Of a stretch of DNA of 6,989 nucleotides, positions 1 to 5,537 are shown in pieces. Below the pieces are notes generated by a model. It made no database searches, was not told the origin of the DNA, and was given only the letters and a program-made list of their open reading frames with translations. Source of the DNA: Actinomycetes bacterium (GTDB lineage: Bacteria; Actinomycetota; Actinomycetes; Propionibacteriales; Propionibacteriaceae); NCBI GenBank assembly GCA_023387135.1, contig JAEWIK010000246.1, forward strand, positions 1-6,989, read 5' to 3'. How positions within the stretch are numbered: position 1 is the first letter of the stretch; every line of letters starts with the position of its first letter. Both the position numbers and the translations under genes were made by a program.

Positions 1-494
1 TAGCCGTTGTCCTGCGGGGGGTTGTGGGACGCCGTCACCACGACGCCCGCCACGCACCCGTAGTGCCGGATGCCGAAGGCGACGACGGGCGTGGGCAGCG
101 GCCGGCCGCAGAGCAGCGGACGCAGGCCCGCGGCGGCGAGCAGTTCGGCGGTGTCGGTGGCGAACACCTCGGAGTTGTGCCGGGCGTCGTAGCCGATGAT
201 GACGGGCTGCCCGGCATGGCCGCGGGCGAGCAGGTATCCCGCCAGCCCGGCAGCCGCGCGCGCGACGACGACGCGGTTCATGCGCGCCGGGCCGGGGCCG
301 AGCTTGCCGCGCAGGCCGGCGGTGCCGAACTGCAGCGGTCCCGAGAAGGCGTCGGCGAGCTCTGCCAGGGCGGGCTCCTCGCCGGCGTCGGCACGCGCCA
401 GCAGGTCGTCGAGGGCTGCGACAGTCGCGGGGTCGGGGTCGTCGGCGCGCCAGGCGAGGGCCGCCGCGCGGAGGGCGGGGTCGAGGGTGGTCAC
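1..494 (-). CDS. Phosphosugar mutase (alpha-D-phosphohexomutase superfamily, PGM2/PmmB-like), N-terminal part, cut by the window edge
   Basis: Reading the minus strand from GTG at 494-492 gives 164 uninterrupted codons to the left edge. Visible landmarks are FGTAGLRG (residues 56-63), which binds substrate phosphate in the PGM2-like branch, GYDAR (101-105), and TASHNP (154-159), the active-site loop whose Ser156 carries the catalytic phosphate. Only domain 1 is present; the metal-binding, sugar-specificity and C-terminal domains lie outside, and such proteins usually have about 550 residues. The GTG overlaps the PNP stop as GTGA, and a GGAG lies five bases upstream (500-503), so the start is well supported and translation is probably coupled. 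The family moves phosphate between C1 and C5 or C6 of sugars. Homologues beside PNP in actinobacteria are usually annotated as phosphomannomutase PmmB. The neighbour suggests a phosphopentomutase role (ribose 1-phosphate to ribose 5-phosphate), but this is inference. Family assignment is firm; substrate is not. Confidence 0.92.
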   Translation of the reverse strand, partial: MTTLDPALRAAALAWRADDPDPATVAALDDLLARADAGEEPALAELADAFSGPLQFGTAGLRGKLGPGPARMNRVVVARAAAGLAGYLLARGHAGQPVIIGYDARHNSEVFATDTAELLAAAGLRPLLCGRPLPTPVVAFGIRHYGCVAGVVVTASHNPPQDNG

Positions 495-1288
495 AGCTTC
501 TCCAGCAATCCTGTGAGCAGGGCGTTCAGCCTCGGGACAGCCGCCTGCCCGGCGGCTATCACCTCGGCGTGGTTCAGCGGTTCGGGGGAGATGCCGGCGC
601 CCGGATTGGTGACCAGCGAGATGCCCAGCACCTCCAGCCCCGCCTCGCGGGCGGCGATGGTCTCCAGCGCCGTGGACATGCCGACGAGGTCGCCACCCAG
701 CAGCCGCGCCATCCTCACCTCGGCGGGGGTCTCGTACTGCGGCCCGTGGAACTGGACGTAGACGCCCTCCTCCAGCGACGGGTCGACCTGCCGGGCGATG
801 GCCCGCAGCCGCGCCGAGTACGCCTCGGTGAGGTCGATGAAGGTCGCGCCCACCAGGGGAGTGGCGCCGGTCAGGTTGATGTGGTCGCGGATCACCACAG
901 GAGTGCCGGGGGCGTAGGCGGGGTTGAGTCCCCCGCAGCCGTTGGTCAGCACCACCACCTCGGCGCCGGCGGCGGACGCCGTCCGCACCCCGTGGACGAC
1001 CGGCTCGACGCCGCGGCCCTCGTAGAAGTGGGTGCGACCGGTGAACAGGGCGGCGGTCTTGCCGGCGGGGGTGCGGATCAAGCGCAGCTCTCCGCCATGG
1101 CCGGCGACGACGGGCTTGGCGAAGCCCGGCAGGTCGGCGAGGTCGGTGCTCCCCAGCGGCTCGCCGATGCCTGTGGCGGCGTGCGACCAGCCCGAGCCCA
1201 GCACGAGAGCGAGGTCGAGCTTCTCGATGCCGAAGTGGGTGAGCAGGGCTGAAGCGGCGGCCTGCGCGGCCTGGGTCGGGTGGCTCAT
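491..1288 (-). CDS. punA: Purine nucleoside phosphorylase, trimeric (PNP/MTAP class)
   Basis: This 265-residue protein catalyses phosphorolysis of purine (deoxy)nucleosides to free base and (deoxy)ribose 1-phosphate in the cytosol, the key step of purine salvage. Recognisable sites, compared with the human enzyme, are the phosphate loop LGSGW (30-34), GHGG (63-66, His64), GRTHFYEG (84-91, with Arg85, His87 and Tyr89), TNGCGGLN (115-122), the base pocket FHGPQYETPAE (180-190), GMS (203-205), and TNPGAG (227-232) with Asn228, the purine-contacting Asn typical of 6-oxopurine-specific trimeric PNPs. NHAEV near 239-243 matches the family C-terminal helix. The length is usual for the family. The ATG at 1288 has no Shine-Dalgarno sequence, but a TAGAGT -10 lies six bases upstream, which suggests a leaderless mRNA. 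The mutase gene follows with a four-base overlap. Actinobacterial annotations often call this gene deoD, although it is unrelated to the hexameric E. coli DeoD. Confidence 0.96.
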   Translation of the reverse strand: MSHPTQAAQAAASALLTHFGIEKLDLALVLGSGWSHAATGIGEPLGSTDLADLPGFAKPVVAGHGGELRLIRTPAGKTAALFTGRTHFYEGRGVEPVVHGVRTASAAGAEVVVLTNGCGGLNPAYAPGTPVVIRDHINLTGATPLVGATFIDLTEAYSARLRAIARQVDPSLEEGVYVQFHGPQYETPAEVRMARLLGGDLVGMSTALETIAAREAGLEVLGISLVTNPGAGISPEPLNHAEVIAAGQAAVPRLNALLTGLLEKL

Positions 1289-1294
1289 GCGTCG

Positions 1295-1300
1295 ACTCTA
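1295..1300 (-). promoter_or_regulatory. Candidate -10 element of a leaderless PNP promoter
   Basis: On the minus strand TAGAGT (fits TANNNT) ends six bases before the PNP ATG, so transcription would begin at or very near the A of the start codon. This spacing is the known signature of leaderless transcripts in actinobacteria, and no purine-rich ribosome binding site is visible upstream of the ATG. The -35 position (1318-1323, TGGCGC on the minus strand) is a poor match. If real, the element gives the PNP/mutase pair its own promoter, independent of the regulator gene upstream. Confidence 0.45.
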
Positions 1301-1365
1301 TTGGTGCCGGAACACCTGCGCCACACGGGCTGGAACCGGGCCGTCGAGCGTAGCCGGGAGGCTGG

Positions 1366-1382
1366 TCGGCGCCTCTCGCCGA
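1366..1382 (-). terminator. Short hairpin between the ROK regulator and PNP, possible weak terminator
   Basis: A perfect six-base inverted repeat (TCGGCG / CGCCGA) encloses a five-base loop, 43 bases beyond the regulator stop codon on the minus strand. There is no T-run, so it is not a classical intrinsic terminator. U-less hairpins have been proposed as terminators in high-GC actinobacteria, but a six-base GC stem can arise by chance here. Confidence 0.25.
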
Positions 1383-1424
1383 GGCTGTGGGACGACCCGC
1401 GCCGGGCAGCCCTCACCGTCCCGG

Positions 1425-2585
1425 TCAGTGCATCCCCGCGGGGTCCTCCAGCAGCGGCGCGAACGCCAACTGCGCCGCCCCGATCATCAGCAGGTTCGAC
1501 CCCAGTTCGGCAGGGGTGATGGTCACAGTCTCGAAGGACGCCGGGAGCGTCGCCTGCTCGACGGCGGAGAGCAGGCGGTCGGGGTCGTAGGCGAACAGCG
1601 CCGCCAGGAAGCCGCCGAGGGCGATGACCTGCGGGTTGAGCAGGTTGATGGCGGCGGCCAGCGCCATCGCCAGGTGGTCGAGTTGCTGTTCCACCACGCC
1701 GCGGACGCGGGCCGAGGTGTCGGCCAGCAGGCGCGCCTCGAAGGCGTCGGGGTCGAGCCTGCCCACCCCCAGCGCTTCGAGCAGTTGGGCACGGTTCACC
1801 AGCGCCTCGAGGGTGCCGGCTATCCCTGCCGAGTCGGTGGCGGGGGCGTCGGAGACCCTGATGTGGCCGAGTTCGCCGCCGTACCCCGACGCGCCGCCCA
1901 GCAGCCTGCCGCCTGCTATGAGGCCGCCGCCGATGCCGGAGGCGCCGCCGTTGAGGTAGATGAGGTGGCTCTTGCCCCGTCCCGCCCCGAAGTCGTGCTC
2001 GGCGAGGGCGCCGAGGCTGGCGTCGTTGGCCGCCCAGACAGGCAGCCCCGTCGCCCTCGCCAGCGGTTCGCAGAAGGGTTCCTCGTGCCAGTTCAGGTGG
2101 GGGGCGTTGCGCACCACGCCGTCGGCCGTCCGCACCTGTCCGGGGACGGCGACGCCGATGCCCGCCATCAGGTGGCCGTCCAGTTCGAGCCGCATGCCCT
2201 CGACGACGGCGGCGGTGATGCTGATCGCCTCCGATGCCGTGGGGATCCTGTCGTACTCGTGCCTGATGGTGCGCTTCACCGTCCCGTCGAGACCGACGAG
2301 GCCGATGGTGAGGACGTCGATCTCGGGGTTCACGGCGATCGCCGCCACGTCGGGGCGCACCGCGACGACGGGAGAGGGCCTGCCCACGACTCCGAGCGCG
2401 TCAGGCTCGCGTTCGCTGACGAGCCGGAGGTCGACAAGGTCCGCCACCAGGCTGGCGATGGTCGAGCGATTGCGTCCGGTGGCGCGGCTCAGCGTGGCAC
2501 GGGAGCAGGGACCGGTCCTGTAGAGGATCTGCAGGATGGTCGCCAGGTTGGCCCGGCGGATGCTCTCCGTGGTGCCTGTCACCAT
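1425..2585 (-). CDS. xylR: ROK-family transcriptional repressor, probable xylose regulator (XylR-type)
   Basis: The 386-residue protein has an N-terminal winged helix-turn-helix (about 10-76; recognition region [20 protein letters not shown], wing around GRPSP at 69-73) followed by a ROK sugar-kinase-like fold. ROK landmarks are [10 protein letters not shown] (142-151), ANDAS (186-190), [18 protein letters not shown] (217-234) and GGELGHI (236-242, with the sugar-contacting Glu238 and His241). The ATP-phosphate DxGxT motif is replaced by VNPEID near 85-90, so it should be a regulator and not a kinase. The usual CxCGxxGC zinc motif after GELGH is lost: the aligned segment (about 251-258) has no cysteine. 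I chose ATG 2585 because AGAGGA sits seven bases upstream; GTG at 2588 would add one residue. It is transcribed divergently from xylAB, the standard position for a XylR that senses xylose and represses both directions. Family is certain; the xylose ligand is inferred from context. Confidence 0.9.
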   Translation of the reverse strand: MVTGTTESIRRANLATILQILYRTGPCSRATLSRATGRNRSTIASLVADLVDLRLVSEREPDALGVVGRPSPVVAVRPDVAAIAVNPEIDVLTIGLVGLDGTVKRTIRHEYDRIPTASEAISITAAVVEGMRLELDGHLMAGIGVAVPGQVRTADGVVRNAPHLNWHEEPFCEPLARATGLPVWAANDASLGALAEHDFGAGRGKSHLIYLNGGASGIGGGLIAGGRLLGGASGYGGELGHIRVSDAPATDSAGIAGTLEALVNRAQLLEALGVGRLDPDAFEARLLADTSARVRGVVEQQLDHLAMALAAAINLLNPQVIALGGFLAALFAYDPDRLLSAVEQATLPASFETVTITPAELGSNLLMIGAAQLAFAPLLEDPAGMH

Positions 2586-2614
2586 CACCGCGTCCTCTCT
2601 GATCGGTCGGCGTT

Positions 2615-2620
2615 ACTGTA
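2615..2620 (-). promoter_or_regulatory. Candidate -10 element for the ROK regulator gene
   Basis: TACAGT on the minus strand fits TANNNT and would start transcription near 2608. That leaves a leader of about 23 bases containing the AGAGGA ribosome binding site at 2591-2598. No convincing -35 is present at the right spacing; a TTGACC (2655-2650) lies too far upstream, with a spacer of 29 bases. Confidence 0.35.
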
Positions 2621-2663
2621 TTCGGGCGCAGCCGCCTCGCGGGGGAGGTGGTCAAAGGCGGAT

Positions 2664-2679
2664 TTGTGCGCTACCACAA
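2664..2679. promoter_or_regulatory. Inverted repeat TTGTG-N6-CACAA, candidate operator
   Basis: Two perfect five-base arms are separated by six bases, giving a 16-base dyad in the middle of the divergent control region. ROK repressors bind as dimers to dyads of about this size, so it is the best operator candidate seen. It resembles a CRP/GlxR site (TGTG...CACA), but the gap between TGTG and CACA is six bases instead of the consensus eight, so I do not assign it to that family. Confidence 0.35.
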
Positions 2680-2762
2680 CATAAGTCGCAGAGCGCCGCG
2701 CTGGCAAGGCGTTCCGTGGGCTCAATCGTGACGAATCGGCGAGACGTGTGTGGTCGGCGGGG

Positions 2763-2791
2763 TGGACATCGGCTCGTCCGGGGTATAAGTT
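2763..2791 (+). promoter_or_regulatory. Candidate xylAB promoter
   Basis: TGGACA (2763-2768, five of six bases of TTGACA) is followed after 17 bases by TAAGTT (2786-2791, fits TANNNT). The overlapping TATAAG (2784-2789) matches the -10 consensus at five positions but gives a short 15-base spacer. Either reading places the transcript start near 2797, about 40 bases before the xylA GTG. This is the only AT-rich -10 with a near-consensus -35 in the region. Confidence 0.55.
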
Positions 2792-2838
2792 CAGGAAGGC
2801 AACATTCACCTCACCGTCGAGACAAGATTGGACTTCTC

Positions 2839-4029
2839 GTGACCCTCACACCTACTCCCGCTGACAAGTTCACGTTCGGGCTCTGGACTGTCGGCTACGC
2901 CGGGAACGACCCGTTCGGCGGCCCGACCCGCGCGCCGCTCGATGTCGTCCACGTCGTGGAGAAGCTCAGCGAACTGGGCGCCTACGGCATGACCTTCCAC
3001 GATGACGACCTGTTCGCCTTCGGCTCCACCGATGCCGAGCGGCAGCACCAGATCGATCGCCTGAAGGGCGCGCTGGAGGCCACCGGACTCAAGATCCCCA
3101 TGGTCACCACGAATCTCTTCAGCCAGCCCGTCTTCAAGGACGGCGGCTTCACCTCCAACGACCGCAACGTCAGGCGGTTCGCCCTGCGCAAGGTGTTGCG
3201 CAACATCGACCTGGCCGCCGAACTCGGTGCCAGCACGTTCGTCATGTGGGGCGGCCGCGAAGGCGCCGAGTACGACGCCGCCAAGGACATCAGGTCCGCC
3301 CTCGAGCGCTACCGCGAGGCGGTCAACCTGCTCTCGCAGTACGTCCTCGACAAGGGCTACGGCATCAGGTTCGCCATCGAGCCCAAGCCGAACGAGCCCC
3401 GCGGCGACATTCTGCTGCCGACCGTCGGCCACGCGCTGGCGTTCATCGAGACCCTCGAACACTCCGAGATGGTGGGCCTCAACCCGGAGGTCGGGCACGA
3501 GCAGATGGCGGGCCTCAACTTCGCCACGGCGATCGCCCAGGCGCTGTACCACGGCAAGCTCTTCCACATCGACCTCAACGGCCAGCGCGGCATCAAGTAC
3601 GACCAGGACCTCGTCTTCGGTCACGGCGACCTCCACAACGCCTTCGCGCTCGTCGACCTGCTGGAGAACGGCGGCCCCAACGGCGGCCAGGCCTACGAGG
3701 GCCCGCGCCACTTCGACTACAAGCCGTCCCGCACCGAGGACGAGCAAGGCGTCTGGGTCTCCGCGGCGGCCAACATGAGGACCTACCTGCTGCTGAAGGA
3801 GCGGGCCGCGGCGTTCCGCGCCGATCCCGAGGTGAAGGAGGCGCTCGCCGCCGCCAAGGTGCCCGAGCTCGCGGTGCCGACCCTGGGCGACGGTGAGGGC
3901 TACGCCGAACTGCTCGCCGACAAGGCAGCCTTCGAGGACTTCGACGCCGAGGCCTACTACAACGGTCACGGCTTCGGCTTCGTCAGGGTGCAGCAGTTGG
4001 CCACCGAGCACCTGCTCGGCGCGCGCTGA
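2839..4029 (+). CDS. xylA: Xylose isomerase (class I)
   Basis: This 396-residue cytosolic enzyme interconverts D-xylose and D-xylulose (and glucose and fructose more slowly) in a TIM barrel with two divalent metal ions. Counting from the GTG at 2839, catalytic and metal residues fall on the Streptomyces numbers: Trp16, His54 and Asp57 (FHDDDL), Trp137 (MWGGREG), Glu181 and Lys183 ([10 protein letters not shown]), Glu217 and His220 (NPEVGHEQ), Asp245, Asp255 and Asp257 ([13 protein letters not shown]). This match is strong support for the start, although the reading frame stays open upstream. Asp293 in HFDYKP corresponds to Asp287; the offset comes from a loop insertion around NGGPNGGQ (277-284), common outside Streptomyces. 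The length is close to the usual ~390. The ribosome site is weak: only GGA six bases before GTG, lying in the loop of a possible hairpin. First gene of a two-gene operon with xylB, divergent from the ROK regulator. Confidence 0.97.
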   Translation: MTLTPTPADKFTFGLWTVGYAGNDPFGGPTRAPLDVVHVVEKLSELGAYGMTFHDDDLFAFGSTDAERQHQIDRLKGALEATGLKIPMVTTNLFSQPVFKDGGFTSNDRNVRRFALRKVLRNIDLAAELGASTFVMWGGREGAEYDAAKDIRSALERYREAVNLLSQYVLDKGYGIRFAIEPKPNEPRGDILLPTVGHALAFIETLEHSEMVGLNPEVGHEQMAGLNFATAIAQALYHGKLFHIDLNGQRGIKYDQDLVFGHGDLHNAFALVDLLENGGPNGGQAYEGPRHFDYKPSRTEDEQGVWVSAAANMRTYLLLKERAAAFRADPEVKEALAAAKVPELAVPTLGDGEGYAELLADKAAFEDFDAEAYYNGHGFGFVRVQQLATEHLLGAR

Positions 4030-4031
4030 CC

Positions 4032-5468
4032 ATGGCGCTCGTCGCGGGCGTCGACTCCTCGACGCAGAGCTGCAAGGTAGTCATCCGCGACCTCGAGACG
4101 GGAAGGCTGGTGCGCCAGGGGCGTGCCAGCCACCCCGCCGGCACCGAGGTCGATCCGGCTGCCTGGTGGGAAGCCCTGCTCTCGGCGGTGAAGGCCGCCG
4201 ACGGGCTGGCGGACGTCGAGGCCGTCTCCATCGCGGGCCAGCAGCACGGGATGGTGGCGCTCGACGCCAGCGGCGCCGTCGTCCGTCCCGCGCTGTTGTG
4301 GAATGACACCCGCTCCGCTGACGCCGCGGCGGCCCTGGTCGAGGAGTTCGGCAGGGAACAACTGGTGTCGCGGACGGGGTCGGTCCCGGTCGCGTCGTTC
4401 ACCGCCACCAAGCTCCGGTGGCTGCGGGACGCCGAGCCCGACAACGCCGCGCGGGTCGCCGCCGTGGCGCTGCCGCACGACTGGCTGACGTGGCGGTTGC
4501 TGGGCTACGGCCCGGTGGGGGAGTCTCCCCTGGGGCCTGACTTCCAGGCGCTGACGACCGACAGGTCGGAGGCGTCGGGGACGTCCTACTGGACTCCGAG
4601 CACCGGCACCTACGACCTCGAACTGCTGGCGGCGACCCTCGGTCACGCCGCGGCGCTGCCTCGCGTCCTCGGACCGTCGGAGAGCGCCGGGGTGACTGTC
4701 GAGAACCAGGCAGCCGGCATTCCCGCGGGAATCGTCGTCGGCCCCGGCGCCGGGGACAACGCCAGCGCGGCGCTGGGGCTCAACGCCCAGCCCGGGGACG
4801 TGGGGGTGTCGATCGGCACGAGCGGGACGGTGTTCGCCATCGCCACCGAGGCGGTCGTCGACCTGAGTGGAACGGTGGCGGGGTTCGCCGACGCCTCCGG
4901 CGCCTTCCTGCCGATCATCACCACGCTGAACGCCGCCCGCATCCTCGATTCGACGGCGGCGTTGCTCGGTGTCGACCACGGTGAACTCGGCGAGCTCGCG
5001 CTCGCCGCCGAACCCGGCGCCGGCGGCCTCGTGCTCGTCCCCTACTTCGAGGGCGAGCGGACGCCGAACCTGCCGCACGCGACGGCGACGCTGTCGGGCA
5101 TGACCATCGCCTCGACGACCCGGCCCAACCTCGCCCGCGCCGCGATCGAAGGGCTGCTCTGCGGCCTGGCCGAGGGGCTGGACAGGATGCGTGCGCTCGG
5201 GGTTGCCCCGGCACGGATCCTGCTGATCGGCGGGGCGGCGGCCAATCCCGCGGTGCAGGCCATCGCCGCGCAGGTCTTCGACGTTCCGGTGTCGGTGCCC
5301 GCGCCGGGGGAGTACGTCGCCGACGGTGCGGCCAGGCAGGCGGCGTGGACGCTCACCGGCACGCGCCCCGACTGGCAGGTCGAGGTGGTCGCCCAGCCGG
5401 CGCCCGATCCGCGCGAGGCCATCAGGGAGCAGTACAGGGAGGCGGCGGCGGGCTACCTCGAGCCCTAG
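4032..5468 (+). CDS. xylB: Xylulokinase (FGGY family)
   Basis: The 478-residue protein phosphorylates D-xylulose with ATP to D-xylulose 5-phosphate, feeding the pentose phosphate pathway. FGGY landmarks in order are DSSTQS (8-13, ATP phosphate contact), [10 protein letters not shown] (66-75), WNDTRS (90-95), [11 protein letters not shown] (239-249) with the catalytic base Asp242, the nucleotide loop [10 protein letters not shown] (260-269), [10 protein letters not shown] (337-346) and [12 protein letters not shown] (398-409). The SIAGQQHG segment is characteristic of xylulokinases, which separates it from glycerol or ribulose kinases. The length is normal (about 480). A loop at about 158-174, before [10 protein letters not shown], seems roughly nine residues longer than in xylulokinases I remember. 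The ATG lies two bases after the xylA stop with no clear ribosome site, so translation is probably coupled to xylA. No xylose transporter gene follows; the next gene is convergent. Confidence 0.97.
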   Translation: MALVAGVDSSTQSCKVVIRDLETGRLVRQGRASHPAGTEVDPAAWWEALLSAVKAADGLADVEAVSIAGQQHGMVALDASGAVVRPALLWNDTRSADAAAALVEEFGREQLVSRTGSVPVASFTATKLRWLRDAEPDNAARVAAVALPHDWLTWRLLGYGPVGESPLGPDFQALTTDRSEASGTSYWTPSTGTYDLELLAATLGHAAALPRVLGPSESAGVTVENQAAGIPAGIVVGPGAGDNASAALGLNAQPGDVGVSIGTSGTVFAIATEAVVDLSGTVAGFADASGAFLPIITTLNAARILDSTAALLGVDHGELGELALAAEPGAGGLVLVPYFEGERTPNLPHATATLSGMTIASTTRPNLARAAIEGLLCGLAEGLDRMRALGVAPARILLIGGAAANPAVQAIAAQVFDVPVSVPAPGEYVADGAARQAAWTLTGTRPDWQVEVVAQPAPDPREAIREQYREAAAGYLEP

Positions 5469-5481
5469 TACCGCCGTCGTC

Positions 5482-5519
5482 GAGCGCGTCGGGATCCCGG
5501 TGGTGGTCCCGGCGCGCTC
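5482..5519 (+). terminator. Strong hairpin at the end of xylB, probable terminator between convergent genes
   Basis: Arms 5482-5494 and 5507-5519 form a 13-base stem (12 Watson-Crick pairs and one T-G wobble at 5489/5512) around a 12-base loop, starting 13 bases after the xylB stop. It also lies 18 bases beyond the stop of the convergent carboxylase gene, so it could act in both directions; on the minus strand the wobble becomes a C-A mismatch. No long T-run follows, which is common in high-GC actinobacteria. The 69-base gap holds nothing else. Confidence 0.75.
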
Positions 5520-5537
5520 TGCGTTGTCGGGGGTTCC

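Larger units (their letters stand above)
2586..2838. promoter_or_regulatory. Divergent xylR-xylA control region
   Basis: This gap of about 250 bases is visibly richer in A and T than the flanking genes and contains no credible gene. It holds the promoters of both divergent transcription units, a TTGTG-N6-CACAA inverted repeat near the middle, and a direct repeat AATCG at 2724-2728 and 2734-2738, exactly ten bases apart. The octamer GGTCGGCG occurs at 2605-2612, beside the regulator promoter, and again at 2752-2759, beside the xylA promoter. An octamer repeat of this composition could be chance in GC-rich DNA. Any of these could be the ROK operator; the sequence alone does not decide. Confidence 0.7.

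Noticed and set aside
24..761. A 245-codon plus-strand open frame opposite the mutase and PNP genes
   Set aside because: The minus strand encodes the TASHNP and PNP signatures; this frame has none.
2665..2678. A CRP/GlxR binding site at TGTG-N6-CACA
   Set aside because: The consensus has eight bases between TGTG and CACA; here there are six, so it is kept only as an unassigned dyad.
1032..2684. A 550-codon plus-strand open frame over the ROK regulator and part of PNP
   Set aside because: It lies antisense to two genes with clear family motifs, is rich in Arg, Gly and Ala with no recognisable domain, and is the type of open frame expected opposite high-GC coding sequence.
2585..2809. A 74-codon minus-strand frame in the xylR-xylA gap
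   Set aside because: No ribosome site or family resemblance; it covers the promoter and operator region.
2536..2838. An upstream extension of the xylA frame of about 100 codons
   Set aside because: It overlaps the regulator gene and both promoters, and residue numbering from GTG 2839 matches the known class I enzyme exactly.
2806..4011. A 401-codon minus-strand open frame opposite xylA
   Set aside because: It mirrors xylA codon use; the xylA product has every catalytic residue in place, and the antisense product shows no family features.
3966..5078. A 370-codon minus-strand open frame opposite xylB
   Set aside because: Antisense shadow of a well-supported kinase gene, with low-complexity composition.
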